From: Weissella cibaria
GTDB lineage: Bacteria; Bacillota; Bacilli; Lactobacillales; Lactobacillaceae
Length of the DNA stretch: 39,171 nucleotides
Reading direction: 5' to 3'
NCBI RefSeq assembly: GCF_004521965.1
Contig: NZ_SDGK01000061.1
Location: 1-39,171, forward strand
Shown: piece after piece, positions 26,409 through 38,848 of the stretch
Layout of the letters: each line of letters opens with the position of its first letter
How positions within the stretch are numbered: the first letter of the stretch is position 1
Program-made: the position numbers and the translations under genes
Notes under the pieces: generated by a model
Database searches by the model: none
Told to the model about the DNA's origin: nothing
The model's input: the letters and a program-made list of their open reading frames with translations, nothing else

Positions 26409-27044
26409 ATGAGAGTACTAGTTGTTGGTGCAAGTGGTCGTGTTGGTAAGGAATTGGTTAAGCAATTAGTAGCGGATGGCCGTGAAGTTGTTGCAGGGAC
26501 ACGTCATACTGACCAAGATTTTGGCGCTGGTGTAACGGTCAAGAACATTGACTTGTTGGCTGATGAAGCCACGCTAATTGGTGAGTTGCGTCCGTTGGCA
26601 GTTGATGCCATCTATTTTGTAGCTGGTTCACGTGGTAAGAATTTATTACAAATCGACGCTTTTGGAGCAGTTAAGTTGGAAAACGCAGCCGAAGCCTTGG
26701 GCATTAAGCGCTTTATCATGTTGTCATCATGGAACGCGACGTCACCAGCTGAATGGGGTGAAGGATTGCGCGATTACAACATTGCCAAGTTCTTTGCCGA
26801 TCGATGGTTGATGGATAATACCAACTTGGACTACACCATCTTGCAAGCGGGTTCATTGGTTGAAGAGCCTGCGACCGGGTTGGTTGCGCTTGACCCAACT
26901 GAGCCGGGTAAGAATGCTATTCCAAACGTTGCGGCTGTTTTGGTAGCGTTGTTGCAAGCTGAGAATACGTACCGCCGGGTCATTACGATGCACGATGGGG
27001 AAGTTGCGATTCCAGCGGCTTTGCGAGAATTAAAGTCAATTTAA
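26409..27044 (+). CDS. NAD(P)-binding short-chain/atypical epimerase-like protein
   Basis: This 211-residue protein has an N-terminal Rossmann motif VVGASGRVGKELVKQL (GxxGxxG, residues about 4-19) and the arrangement of atypical short-chain dehydrogenases such as YwnB, BLVRB and NmrA-like proteins: FVAGSRGKN, AVKLENAAEALGIKRFIMLS and a C-terminal half giving the substrate pocket. The classical YxxxK pair is not clear, common for this group; NADPH binding is expected and a redox or regulatory job is possible, but no substrate can be named. I chose ATG 26409 with AAAAGGAGATACAC before it; upstream frame is leader. It stands alone between terminator and next promoter. Confidence 0.8.
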   Translation: MRVLVVGASGRVGKELVKQLVADGREVVAGTRHTDQDFGAGVTVKNIDLLADEATLIGELRPLAVDAIYFVAGSRGKNLLQIDAFGAVKLENAAEALGIKRFIMLSSWNATSPAEWGEGLRDYNIAKFFADRWLMDNTNLDYTILQAGSLVEEPATGLVALDPTEPGKNAIPNVAAVLVALLQAENTYRRVITMHDGEVAIPAALRELKSI

Positions 27045-27109
27045 ACCAGCAGGTGAACTTTCTTTCTGTTAGAATGTAGGTAACGAAAAGAAAGTGAGGA
27101 ATTGCACAT

Positions 27110-27520
27110 ATGGCAAACTTTAACGAATACGTGGTTGCGGCCGGTCAATTGTTGGTGATGGCAACGGCGGTTGATAATCAACCATCAACCCGCATCATGG
27201 GCTTTGCACAATCAACTGAAGCGCCTAATAAGTGGTACTTGGTAACCGATCCAGCCTCTGCCAAGGTTGCTGAATTGGATGCAAACAGTAAGGTTGCGTT
27301 TAATACGATGATGGGGGAGGGCGGTCGCCGAATCTCATCAAACAAGGGAACACTGGTGCGCTCTGAAAAGACGTGGGCCGATGTGAAGCACTATTTCGAA
27401 GATAATAAGGGCTTCATGGCCGGTCACCCAACGCCAGAACAAGAAATTATTTTGGAGTTGACGTTCCCGTCAGCACTGTTGGCGTCATTCGTTGAAGCGC
27501 CAGAAGTGATCAATTTTTAA
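27110..27520 (+). CDS. Pyridoxamine 5'-phosphate oxidase family protein
   Basis: This 136-residue protein is a single split-barrel FMN-binding domain of the PNPOx-like family. It has the usual order: QLLVMATAVDNQPSTRIMGF, WYLVTDPASAKVAELDANSK, VAFNTM, then RRISSNKGTLVRSE and a helical C-terminal part (WADVKHYFEDNKGFMAGHP). It lacks the C-terminal dimer/PLP segment of true PdxH, so it is probably a general flavin reductase-like or heme/F420-type relative, not vitamin B6 synthesis. ATG follows AGTGAGGAATTGCAC, and TGTTAGAAT (27069-27077) provides an extended -10. No partner gene is evident. Confidence 0.82.
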   Translation: MANFNEYVVAAGQLLVMATAVDNQPSTRIMGFAQSTEAPNKWYLVTDPASAKVAELDANSKVAFNTMMGEGGRRISSNKGTLVRSEKTWADVKHYFEDNKGFMAGHPTPEQEIILELTFPSALLASFVEAPEVINF

Positions 27521-27547
27521 GTAAAACGTTTAACACGAACTGAAGTG

Positions 27548-27576
27548 TTTACCAAGAGTTTTAACTACTATATACT
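27548..27576 (+). promoter_or_regulatory. Promoter of pyrP
   Basis: TTTACC (27548-27553) and TATACT (27571-27576) are 17 bases apart. Transcription would begin near 27583, at the start of the PyrR-type leader. Confidence 0.6.
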
Positions 27577-27589
27577 AATAGACATAAAG

Positions 27590-27721
27590 AACGTCTTTAA
27601 GTTAGCCCAGCGAGACTAACAAGATCGACTAACGTACTATTGGGGTAGTAGGACTAAAACAACCGCACGTTACAAGATTTAGCAGCTGGGATGATGAGTC
27701 ATCTTGGCTGCTTTTGTTTTT
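27590..27721 (+). promoter_or_regulatory. PyrR-type attenuator leader of pyrP
   Basis: The pyrP leader contains a PyrR-binding hairpin: GTTAG (27601-27605) and CTAAC (27616-27620) enclose CCCAGCGAGA, matching the known AGYCCNGNGAGRCU core. A flanking GTCTT/AAGAT stem extends it. A terminator follows at 27681-27721 (AGCAGC...GCTGCT, then T-rich). CCCAGC in the binding loop (27606-27611) is complementary to GCTGGG (27685-27690) in the terminator's 5' arm, giving a plausible antiterminator. Known logic: with high UMP, PyrR stabilises the first hairpin, the terminator forms and pyrP is shut off. PyrR itself is not in the window. Confidence 0.8.
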
Positions 27722-27747
27722 AAAGGCGATGAAAGAGGAGTGTTATT

Positions 27748-29025
27748 ATGGAAACGAAACGCGATGTGGTCCTAGACGTCAATGAACGGCCGGGCTTCTT
27801 GCAATGGATTGGGTTGTCATTGCAACACATGTTCTCAATGTTTGGGTCAACGGTGTTGGTGCCATTGTTGGTTGGTTTGAACCCCGGAATTGCGCTATTT
27901 AGTTCAGGTGTGGGAACTTTGCTGCACATCTTGATTACGAAGCGTCAAATTCCAGCGTACATGGGGTCAAGTTTTGCCTTTATTATTCCGATGGTGGCCT
28001 TAATGAAAACAACTGGCTACCCCGGTGTGGCAACTGGTGTTATCTCGGTTGGTATTGTTTACTTGATTGTCGCTGCGATTGTGGCGTTCATCGGTACAAA
28101 CTGGATTGAAAAGTTGTTGCCGCCGATTGTGGTGGGGCCAATTATCATGGTCATCGGGCTGTCATTGGCATCATCTGCTGCACAATCAGCAACCTTGTTG
28201 AATGGCAAGTATGATATTCGGGTTTTTGCAGTGGCGATGATCACGTTGGCTTTGACAATCCTCTTCAATATGTTCCTTAAGGGCCTCTTGGGCTTGATTC
28301 CCATTTTACTTGGTATTGTGGGTGGTTACATCTTTGCGATTTTGTTTGGGTTAGTTGATTTAGCACCAGTTGCACACGCGGCATGGTTTGCCTTGCCAGA
28401 TTTTGATGTACCATTTGTGGATTACAAACCTGTAATGCACTGGGGTGCGATTATCGTGATGGCACCGCTAGCATTGGTCACGATTACTGAACACTTGGGT
28501 CACTTGATGGTCTTGGATGATTTGACGGGTCGCGACTTCATACGTAATCCTGGTTTGCACCGTACGTTGGCTGGTGATGGTACAGCCTCAATCTTCGCTG
28601 GTTTGGTTGGCGGACCATCAGTGACGTCATACGGAGAAAATATCGGTGTTATGGCTATTACCAAGGTTCACTCAGTGTACGTCTTGATTGGTGCGGCCGT
28701 CTTCGCTATTTTGTTCTCATTCGTGGGTAAGTTGTCAGCATTGATTCAATCAATTCCCGGCGCTGTAACAGGTGGTGTCTCATTCTTGCTGTTCGGTGTT
28801 ATCGCAGCTTCTGGTTTGCGTATCATCGTTGAAAACAAGATCGACTTCAACTTAAAGCGTAATTTGATGATTGCCTCATCAGTTTTGGTTATCGGAATTG
28901 GAAACGCATACTTGCAAGTTGGTCACGGTAATGACATTATCCAATTCTCAGGGGTGGCAATTGCGACAGTTTTGGGAATTATTCTGAATTTGGTTTTGCC
29001 ACAAAAGGCAGCTTCTGAAGAGTAA
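27748..29025 (+). CDS. pyrP: Uracil permease (NCS2 family)
   Basis: This 425-residue inner-membrane protein is a nucleobase:cation symporter of the NCS2 (UraA/PyrP) family that imports uracil with protons. It is built of many hydrophobic helices; typical family stretches are LSLQHMFSMFGSTVLVPLLV (about 27-46), YMGSSFAFI (about 71-80), LVTITEHLGHLMVLDDLTGR (with the substrate-binding TEH Glu, near 245-253) and the helix-10 motif FAGLVGGPSVTSYGENIGVM. The PyrR-type leader and the linked upp gene point specifically to uracil instead of xanthine. AAAGAGGAGTG lies at the right distance before ATG. A separate terminator follows. Confidence 0.95.
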   Translation: METKRDVVLDVNERPGFLQWIGLSLQHMFSMFGSTVLVPLLVGLNPGIALFSSGVGTLLHILITKRQIPAYMGSSFAFIIPMVALMKTTGYPGVATGVISVGIVYLIVAAIVAFIGTNWIEKLLPPIVVGPIIMVIGLSLASSAAQSATLLNGKYDIRVFAVAMITLALTILFNMFLKGLLGLIPILLGIVGGYIFAILFGLVDLAPVAHAAWFALPDFDVPFVDYKPVMHWGAIIVMAPLALVTITEHLGHLMVLDDLTGRDFIRNPGLHRTLAGDGTASIFAGLVGGPSVTSYGENIGVMAITKVHSVYVLIGAAVFAILFSFVGKLSALIQSIPGAVTGGVSFLLFGVIAASGLRIIVENKIDFNLKRNLMIASSVLVIGIGNAYLQVGHGNDIIQFSGVAIATVLGIILNLVLPQKAASEE

Positions 29026-29042
29026 TAAATATTCAAGAATAG

Positions 29043-29076
29043 GCGACGGTGCGTAAAAGCAATGTCGCTTTTTATT
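29043..29076 (+). terminator. Terminator after pyrP
   Basis: GCGAC (29043-29047) pairs with GTCGC (29064-29068), extended by TGC/GCA, followed by TTTTTATTT. Confidence 0.7.
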
Positions 29077-29351
29077 TGTAAAATGTCACAAAAACGCTTA
29101 ATGACGCGGGTTTGGCAAGTCGGGAAATATCAATTCTGGATATTAATATCAATTTATTCCTAATTGGAATGATTGAAACGTCGCTAAATGGGCCTTTTCT
29201 TGAGTGGTTGCACATTTGGGACAAATTTGTTGAATGCTAAAACGTTGAATTTCGTTCCTAAAAGCGTAATATAGGGGGGTAAAAGTTTAACGGCCCTGTG
29301 TTCTGCGCATCGCCGCTCAATTATATTTAGAAAGGAAAGAGGTGGATTTCT
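29077..29351 (+). promoter_or_regulatory. Upstream region and promoter of the atp operon
   Basis: No gene is seen here. TTGAAT (29245-29250) and TAATAT (29267-29272), 16 bases apart, form the best promoter, giving a leader of about 70 nt. Upstream lie AT-rich palindromic bits (ATTGATATTAATATCCAGAAT-like, near 29130-29155). atpI, commonly first in other Firmicutes atp operons, is absent. Confidence 0.5.
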
Positions 29352-30324
<973 letters not shown>

Positions 30325-30348
30325 TAGTAACGCGGAGGCCAACTAATT

Positions 30349-30864
30349 ATGATTAATCAAATTGTTCTAGCAGGTGCTAGCGAAGGGTTGGCTTTGGGTA
30401 ACATGTTGTTTGTACTAGTGGCATTCCTAGTGTTGATGCTTCTTATTAAGAAGTTCGCCTGGGGTCCAGTAGTAAAGATGATGGAAAGCCGTGCGGAAAA
30501 GGTTTCTCGCGATTTGGACTCTGCTGAAGAGGCCCGCAAGCAAGCCGAAGCTGATGCAGCTGAGCGTTCTGCTCAATTGCAAACAGCACGTACTGAAGCA
30601 AACGGCATCATCACTGACGCTAAGGCTGCTGCCGGTAAGCAACGTGATCAAATCGTTGCTGACGCGCATGTAGCTGCCCAAGCCACAAAGGATCAAGCTT
30701 CAGCTCAAATCGAGCAAGAGCGTGCCGAGGCTATGGCTGGCGTGAAGAATGATGTTGCTGAATTGTCAGTATCAATCGCACAAAAGATTATCCAAAAGGA
30801 ACTAAAGTTAGATGATCAAAAGGCGTTGATTGACGCCTACATCGAAGGGTTAGGTAACAAGTAA
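30349..30864 (+). CDS. atpF: ATP synthase subunit b
   Basis: Subunit b is the peripheral stalk: one N-terminal membrane helix (MLFVLVAFLVLMLLI, about residues 19-33) then a long charged coiled coil (about 40-165; many Ala, Glu, Lys, Gln), which holds F1 still against the rotor. The 171-residue length is ordinary. GCGGAGG precedes the ATG. The stop overlaps the atpH start by one base (TAATG), so both are translated together. Confidence 0.95.
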   Translation: MINQIVLAGASEGLALGNMLFVLVAFLVLMLLIKKFAWGPVVKMMESRAEKVSRDLDSAEEARKQAEADAAERSAQLQTARTEANGIITDAKAAAGKQRDQIVADAHVAAQATKDQASAQIEQERAEAMAGVKNDVAELSVSIAQKIIQKELKLDDQKALIDAYIEGLGNK

Positions 30865-31406
30865 TGGCATTGGATCAAGCAACGATTGCTAAGCGATATG
30901 CCGTTGCTTTGTTCGAATTAACCCATGACCAAAACACGGATGCTGCGACTTTAGCTGAATTGACTGAAGTCCGCGCAGTATTGGTGGAAAACCCAAAATT
31001 GACGAAGGCCATTGAATCAATGCGTGTGCCTGAGTCGGCTAAGAAGCAAATGGTAGCAACGCTATCAGATGGGACTAGCCAAGTGGTAACTAACTTGCTT
31101 CAAATGGCGTATGATTACCGCCGTTTCAGCAACTTGCCAGCGATTATTACGGCATACGAAGCTTTGGTTAACAAGGCTGAAGGTGTGGTATACGCAGAAG
31201 TTAAGACTGCCGTTGCGTTGAGCGATGAACAAGTTGTCCGGATGACGGCGCAACTTGCAACTCGTTTTGATGCAAAGGAAGTTAAGTTGACACAATCTGT
31301 TGACGAAAACTTACTTGGTGGCGTTGTTGTGCGAGCTAACAACCAGATTTTGGATGGGTCATTAGCAACTAAGTTAGCTGCTATTCGTCAGAGTATCATC
31401 CGCTAG
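30864..31406 (+). CDS. atpH: ATP synthase subunit delta
   Basis: Delta caps the F1 head and ties it to subunit b. The 180-residue protein has the N-terminal helical domain (AKRYAVALFELTHDQ, residues about 9-23) and the C-terminal signature region EVKLTQSVDENLLGGVVVRA with ILDGSLATKLAAIRQSI at the end. The start overlaps the atpF stop by one base. A 75-base gap with its own GAAAGAGGAAC site follows before atpA. Confidence 0.95.
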   Translation: MALDQATIAKRYAVALFELTHDQNTDAATLAELTEVRAVLVENPKLTKAIESMRVPESAKKQMVATLSDGTSQVVTNLLQMAYDYRRFSNLPAIITAYEALVNKAEGVVYAEVKTAVALSDEQVVRMTAQLATRFDAKEVKLTQSVDENLLGGVVVRANNQILDGSLATKLAAIRQSIIR

Positions 31407-31451
31407 TAATCTGAAAATCTAGTAGAAATTGATGTTGTGTGTGATGAATAG

Positions 31452-32993
<1,542 letters not shown>

Positions 32994-33011
32994 TTAAGGG
33001 AGGGGCGATAA

Positions 33012-33890
33012 ATGGCAGCTTCTTTGCAAGATATTCAACGCCGAATTGCCTCAACAAAAAAGACGCGACAAATCACGAGTGCCATGCAAATGGTTTCTAC
33101 GGCTAAGTTGAGTCAAATTCAACGTCACGGTAGTTCATACACAACGTATGCTAACGCCTTGCACGACGTTGTGGCACACTTAGCTAATGCACACATCAAC
33201 AATGTTTCAGGTACTTTACTTGAACAACGTGATGTGAAGAAGGTTGGCTTCTTGGTCATCTCTTCTGATCGTGGTTTGGTTGGTGGTTATAACTCAACGC
33301 TATTGAAGGGTTTGATGGCAGTTATCGAGGAGCGTCAATTGACGCCTGACCAAGTGGTTATTTTGGCCGTTGGTGGTAACGCTTCAGACTTCTTCAAGAA
33401 GCGTGGCTTCAATGTTGCATACGAGTACCGTGGTGTGTCTGATGTGCCTACCTTTAACGAGGTTCGCGAAATCGTTAAGACCGTTACGACAATGTACGAC
33501 AACGAAGTCTTTGATGAGTTGACTGTTGCATACCAACACTTCGTATCACGTATTCAAAACGATCTTCGTTTGGAGAAGATGTTGCCAGTTACGACTGATG
33601 ACATGGAACCAACTGAAGATGGCGGTTTGAAGGCGGATTACGAAATGGATCCTTCTCCAGAACAAATCTTGGGTGTGGTTTTGCCACAATATGCTGAGAG
33701 TTTGGTTTATGGTGCTATTTTGGATGCCAAGACGGCTGAGCACGCGGCTTCGGCCAACGCAATGTCATCGGCAACTGATAACGCCAAGGAAGTGATTAAT
33801 ACGTTGGAGTTGCAATTCAACCGTGCGCGTCAAAGTGCGATTACGACGGAAATTACAGAAATTACAGGTGGTATGGCTGCCTTGGATTAG
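33012..33890 (+). CDS. atpG: ATP synthase subunit gamma
   Basis: Gamma is the central shaft that couples c-ring rotation to catalysis. The 292-residue protein has the N-terminal helix ([31 protein letters not shown]), the Rossmann-like middle ([20 protein letters not shown], about 76-95) and the conserved C-terminal helix ([20 protein letters not shown]). GGGAGGGGCGATAA positions the ATG 18 bases after atpA. Length is standard; no chloroplast-type Cys regulation loop is present. Confidence 0.97.
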   Translation: MAASLQDIQRRIASTKKTRQITSAMQMVSTAKLSQIQRHGSSYTTYANALHDVVAHLANAHINNVSGTLLEQRDVKKVGFLVISSDRGLVGGYNSTLLKGLMAVIEERQLTPDQVVILAVGGNASDFFKKRGFNVAYEYRGVSDVPTFNEVREIVKTVTTMYDNEVFDELTVAYQHFVSRIQNDLRLEKMLPVTTDDMEPTEDGGLKADYEMDPSPEQILGVVLPQYAESLVYGAILDAKTAEHAASANAMSSATDNAKEVINTLELQFNRARQSAITTEITEITGGMAALD

Positions 33891-33918
33891 TCCAAGCGGC
33901 GGAACCCCTTTGAAATGA

Positions 33919-35334
<1,416 letters not shown>

Positions 35335-35346
35335 TGAGGGCGCGCC

Positions 35347-35763
35347 ATGAGTGAACACAGCCTACATGTTAAGGTGGTAACGCCGAATGGTGTCGTGTTC
35401 GATTATGAGACTGCTACGTTAGTTGTGCTTAGTACGACTGGCGGTGAAGTGGGTGTCATGGCGAACCACGCACCAATTATTTCAGCTTTGAAAGTGAGCG
35501 AAGTGAAAATTGTTGACGAGGCCAATGGCGTTGAAGAACGCTTGGCTGTCAGCGGCGGCTTTGCTGAGTTCTCTTCAAACGTGTTGACTGTTGTGTCAGA
35601 CGCCGCTGAGCGTGCTGCTGACATCGATGTGACACGTGCTGAGTCAGCTAAGGAACGCGCCGAGCGTCGCCTTGCTGAAGAAAGCTCAGTTCGTGATGTA
35701 GAACGTGCTCAGGTCGCTTTGTTGCGTGCCGCGAACCGTATCCACGTTGCGACTGGCAAGTAG
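35347..35763 (+). CDS. atpC: ATP synthase subunit epsilon
   Basis: Epsilon rotates with gamma and can block ATP hydrolysis through its C-terminal helices. The 138-residue protein has both parts: a beta-sandwich (VVTPNGVVFDYE, GEVGVMANHAPIISAL, LAVSGGFAEFSSNVLTVVSD) and a two-helix Ala/Arg/Glu-rich end (about 92-138, RAESAKERAERRLAEE). It closes the operon, twelve bases after atpD with a GTGAGGGCGCGCC leader. A terminator follows. Confidence 0.96.
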   Translation: MSEHSLHVKVVTPNGVVFDYETATLVVLSTTGGEVGVMANHAPIISALKVSEVKIVDEANGVEERLAVSGGFAEFSSNVLTVVSDAAERAADIDVTRAESAKERAERRLAEESSVRDVERAQVALLRAANRIHVATGK

Positions 35764-35779
35764 TCAATCGACTAACTTT

Positions 35780-35815
35780 AAGGATCTCGAACAGAAATGT
35801 TCGGGGTCCTTTTTT
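35780..35815 (+). terminator. Terminator of atp operon
   Basis: AAGGATCTCGAACA pairs with TGTTCGGGGTCCTT around GAAA, with two G·T pairs, followed by six T. Confidence 0.88.
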
Positions 35816-35868
35816 GTTTCGGGTGGTAAACTAGTAACAGACAGAAAAAAGCATGAAGGAGACAACCC

Positions 35869-36654
35869 ATGAAATTAGGTGCGACGGTTGGCATTGGCGT
35901 CGTCGTAATTGGACTGGTTGCTGGGGGCTTAGTTTATGCCCATCAGCAACTTCAAACCACGTCAATTACCGAGTCTAGTCAACACACGAGCAAGAAAACC
36001 AAGTCGGCAACGACCAAGCCATATCCTGTGCAGGTGAAAGCCGGGGCACCTGAGGCGACGACATTAATGGTTGTTAACAAAAAACATCCGTTGCCAGCTG
36101 ATTACAACCCCTATAATGGTGGCTTGAGCCCTAAGACGAACCAGGCAAAAGATGAATTGATTAGTGCGATGAAGGCTGCTGGCTTTAACGTTGGGGATAC
36201 GGTTTCTGGGTACCGAGCTTATGATTACCAGAAGATATTGTATGATGGTTATGTGGCTGGTCAGGGGCAGGCGGCAGCTGATTCCGTTTCGGCCCGACCT
36301 GGTTACTCAGAACACCAAACTGGTTTGGCGTTTGATTTGCGGAGTAGTACCGGTGGCTTGTTTGCGGAAGGTGGATCTGACCTAGATGCTGCGCAATGGT
36401 TGCAGGATAATGCCTATAAGTATGGCTTGATTGTCCGTTATCCGGAAGATTTAACGACTTTAACCGGGTATGACCACGAAGAATGGCACATGCGTTATGT
36501 TGGTAAGCGGGCAGCTGCGGTTATTACGAAGTACCATTTATCATTGGAACAATACACAGGTAATGCAGGTGGTGACTACAATAAGTCAAAGTCAGCTGAT
36601 ATCCCAGCCCTCGAAGAATACAGCGCAACTTATAAAGACCGTCTGACCAAATAA
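35869..36654 (+). CDS. Membrane-anchored M15/VanY-type D-Ala-D-Ala carboxypeptidase
   Basis: This 261-residue extracytoplasmic zinc peptidase of the M15B (VanY/DdlM-like) family trims D-Ala from peptidoglycan stem peptides. An uncleaved-looking N-terminal helix (VGIGVVVIGLVAGGLVYA, residues about 6-23) anchors it, followed by a Ser/Thr/Lys-rich linker (about 30-50). The catalytic domain has SGYRAYDYQ (about 114-122), SARPGYSEHQTGLAFDLRSS (zinc His near 148, Asp near 155) and the EEWHMRYVG site with general base Glu and third ligand His (about 204-212). GAAGGAGACAACCC precedes the ATG, and TGGTAAACT (35824-35832) may be its extended -10. No vancomycin-resistance genes are near, so it is likely a housekeeping remodelling enzyme. 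Confidence 0.93.
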   Translation: MKLGATVGIGVVVIGLVAGGLVYAHQQLQTTSITESSQHTSKKTKSATTKPYPVQVKAGAPEATTLMVVNKKHPLPADYNPYNGGLSPKTNQAKDELISAMKAAGFNVGDTVSGYRAYDYQKILYDGYVAGQGQAAADSVSARPGYSEHQTGLAFDLRSSTGGLFAEGGSDLDAAQWLQDNAYKYGLIVRYPEDLTTLTGYDHEEWHMRYVGKRAAAVITKYHLSLEQYTGNAGGDYNKSKSADIPALEEYSATYKDRLTK

Positions 36655-36660
36655 AGGGAG

Positions 36661-36689
36661 TGTTAAGGGCCTCTTAAATTTGGTAGAAT
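36661..36689 (+). promoter_or_regulatory. Promoter of dNK-serS
   Basis: TGTTAA (36661-36666) and TAGAAT (36684-36689, with TGG before it) are 17 bases apart, 37 bases upstream of the kinase ATG. Confidence 0.55.
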
Positions 36690-36725
36690 AGACTTAATAT
36701 TGATTTTAGAAAGCAGGACGACACG

Positions 36726-37376
36726 ATGATCGTATTATCGGGAACTATCGGAGCTGGAAAGACCAGTTTGACAACTATGCTCGCTGAGCACTTGGGAAGT
36801 GACGCATTCTATGAGTCCGTGGACGATAACCCAATTTTGCCTTTGTTCTACGAGAATCCAAAGAAGTATGCGTTCTTGCTACAAAATTATTTCTTGAATA
36901 AGCGCATGGACAATATCAAGGACGCACAAGGCAGCAAGCTAAACGTCATTGATCGTTCAATTTTTGAAGATTTGTTGCTGTTTCAATTGAATGCCGATTT
37001 GGAACGTGCAACGCAAACAGAAGTCCAAATTTACGGCGATTTGTTGAACAACATGATGGAACAAGTTGATTTTTCCGACGATGCTATCGTTAAGACGCCA
37101 GATTTGTTGATTTATATCCACGTTAGTTTCGATACAATGTTGGCCCGTATCCAAAAGCGTGGTCGTGATTTCGAACAAATTGATCACGACCCATCTTTGT
37201 ATGATTACTACAAGACGTTGAACGAGCGTTACATTGCTTGGTTTGAAGGTTACGACCGTTCACCTAAGCTAAGTATTGATGGTGATAAGTACGACTTCGT
37301 TAATGACCCTGAAGCGGCTAAGAAGGTATTATCTTTGATTGACGAAAAAGTTGATGAACTCGGTTTGCGTGATTAA
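36726..37376 (+). CDS. Deoxynucleoside kinase (dAK/dGK family)
   Basis: This 216-residue kinase phosphorylates deoxyadenosine/deoxyguanosine and often deoxycytidine in salvage. The P-loop GTIGAGKTSL is at residues 6-15, VDDNPILPLFYENPKKYAF (with the substrate-binding Glu/Asp region) follows, DRSIFEDLLL carries the catalytic Asp-Arg-Ser (about 78-80), and the LID is QKRGRDFEQ near 141-149. Lactobacilli encode paired dAK/dGK enzymes; only one copy is here, so specificity is open. AAAGCAGGACGACAC leads the ATG. serS begins 16 bases after the stop, the same gene company as serS-dck-dgk of Bacillus. Confidence 0.92.
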   Translation: MIVLSGTIGAGKTSLTTMLAEHLGSDAFYESVDDNPILPLFYENPKKYAFLLQNYFLNKRMDNIKDAQGSKLNVIDRSIFEDLLLFQLNADLERATQTEVQIYGDLLNNMMEQVDFSDDAIVKTPDLLIYIHVSFDTMLARIQKRGRDFEQIDHDPSLYDYYKTLNERYIAWFEGYDRSPKLSIDGDKYDFVNDPEAAKKVLSLIDEKVDELGLRD

Positions 37377-37392
37377 TTAGGAGAAAAGAATT

Positions 37393-38676
37393 ATGTTAGA
37401 TATGAAGTTGATCCGTAATGAAACGGAAAGCGTAAAGGAACGTTTGGCTACACGTGGTGTCGATGCTGCGGAAGTTGATGCCTTGGTAGCTGACGATGCT
37501 AAGCGTCGTGAGTTGTTGGTACAAACGGAAGAGTTGAAGGCCCGCCGCAACACGGTGTCTGACGAAATTGGTTTGAAGAAGCGTAACAAGGAAGACGCGT
37601 CAGATGTTATTGCTGAAATGCAAACGGTGTCTGCAAAGATTAAGGAATTGGATGAAGAAGTCGCTAAGGTCGACGAAGCTATCCAAGACCGCATGTTGCA
37701 TTTCCCTAACTTGCCAAACCCAACGATTCCAGTTGGTGCAGATGAAGAAGCTAACCGTGAAGAGCGTGTTTGGGGTGAAATCCCATCATTCGACTTCAAG
37801 CCAAAGGCACACTACGAAATTGGTGAAGGCCTTGGTATTTTGGACTGGGAGCGCGGTGCTAAGGTTGCCGGTGCTCGCTTTGTCTACTACGTTGGCCAAG
37901 GCGCCCGTCTTGAGCGTGCCGTTTACAACTTTATGTTGGACGAGCACCAAAAGGAAGGCTACAAGGAAATGATTACGCCTTACATGGTTAAGGACGCAGC
38001 CATGTTTGGTACGGGTCAATACCCTAAGTTTATGGAAGACGCTTATCGTGTCGGCACGAACGCAGACATGACGTTGATTCCAACGGCTGAAGTGCCTTTG
38101 ACGAACTACTTCCGTGAAGAAGTGATTGATGCTGACAAGTTGCCATACTCTGTAACGGCCGTTTCACCATCGTTCCGTCAAGAAGCCGGGTCAGCTGGTC
38201 GTGACACGCGTGGCTTGATTCGTATGCACCAATTCAACAAGGTTGAAATGGTTAAGTTTACGAAGCCTGAGCAATCAAACCAAGCTTTGGAGGATATGAC
38301 GGCAAACGCTGAAAACATCTTGCAAAAGTTGCACTTGCCATATCACGTAATCACGTTGTCAACGGGAGATATGGGCTTCTCAGCTGCTAAGACATACGAC
38401 TTGGAAGTTTGGATGCCTGAACAAGACATCTACCGTGAGATTTCATCTGTATCAAACACGGAGACTTTCCAAGCGCGTCGTGCCCGTATTCAATACCGTG
38501 ATGAAGAAGGTAAGTTGCAATTCGTTCATACGTTGAACGGATCAGGGTTGGCAGTTGGTCGTACGGTTGCTGCAATTTTGGAAAACTACCAAAATGAAGA
38601 TGGTACAGTGACAATTCCAGAAGTGCTACGTCCATACTTTGGCGCAGACAAGATTGTCCCTGAAGACAAGTTGTAA
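37393..38676 (+). CDS. serS: Serine-tRNA ligase
   Basis: SerRS charges tRNA-Ser, and tRNA-Sec where present, with serine using ATP. The 427-residue class II enzyme has an N-terminal coiled-coil arm (about 30-100, charged heptads ending in [20 protein letters not shown]), motif 1 around [18 protein letters not shown], motif 2 [20 protein letters not shown] (about 258-277), and motif 3 [18 protein letters not shown] (about 379-396). TAGGAGAAAAGAATT sets the ATG at 37393; another in-frame ATG lies nine bases on. The 16-base gap to the kinase leaves no room for a T-box leader. Confidence 0.97.
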   Translation: MLDMKLIRNETESVKERLATRGVDAAEVDALVADDAKRRELLVQTEELKARRNTVSDEIGLKKRNKEDASDVIAEMQTVSAKIKELDEEVAKVDEAIQDRMLHFPNLPNPTIPVGADEEANREERVWGEIPSFDFKPKAHYEIGEGLGILDWERGAKVAGARFVYYVGQGARLERAVYNFMLDEHQKEGYKEMITPYMVKDAAMFGTGQYPKFMEDAYRVGTNADMTLIPTAEVPLTNYFREEVIDADKLPYSVTAVSPSFRQEAGSAGRDTRGLIRMHQFNKVEMVKFTKPEQSNQALEDMTANAENILQKLHLPYHVITLSTGDMGFSAAKTYDLEVWMPEQDIYREISSVSNTETFQARRARIQYRDEEGKLQFVHTLNGSGLAVGRTVAAILENYQNEDGTVTIPEVLRPYFGADKIVPEDKL

Positions 38677-38690
38677 TAATAACTAATTAA

Positions 38691-38722
38691 CCACCCGTCG
38701 ATTATCGGCAGGTGGCTTTTTT
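38691..38722 (+). terminator. Terminator after serS
   Basis: CCACC-c-GTCGA (38691-38701) pairs with TCGGC-a-GGTGG (38705-38715), with a T run at 38717-38722. Confidence 0.8.
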
Positions 38723-38779
38723 ATGTTCGTGAATTGCGAAAATAATATGAATAAAGGGGGTTGTCAAAACGCGTTGAAG

Positions 38780-38848
38780 CGAGTAATATATATCGAGTGG
38801 TAAGGCGACATGCCTACCGGACCGCTGCCAAGCGTTCCACTTGATAAA
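38780..38848. other. Structured gene-free stretch before tRNA promoter
   Basis: Between the serS terminator and the tRNA promoter lies a segment with several short stems: GAGTGG (38796-38801) with CCACTT (38837-38842) enclosing AGGC-gacat-GCCT and CGCT-gcca-AGCG. It looks like a three-way junction. It sits upstream of the promoter, so it is not part of the tRNA precursor. I do not recognise it; it could be a small RNA or remnant of one. Confidence 0.3.

Noticed and set aside
27590-27721. Purine (guanine/adenine/xanthine) riboswitch before the permease
   Set aside because: The CCNGNGA loop with flanking stem and terminator fits PyrR binding; the conserved purine-riboswitch junction is absent.
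36655-37392. T-box leader for serS
   Set aside because: Only 16 bases separate the kinase from serS, and the leader upstream of the kinase lacks the AGGGTGGNACCGCG core and a terminator.
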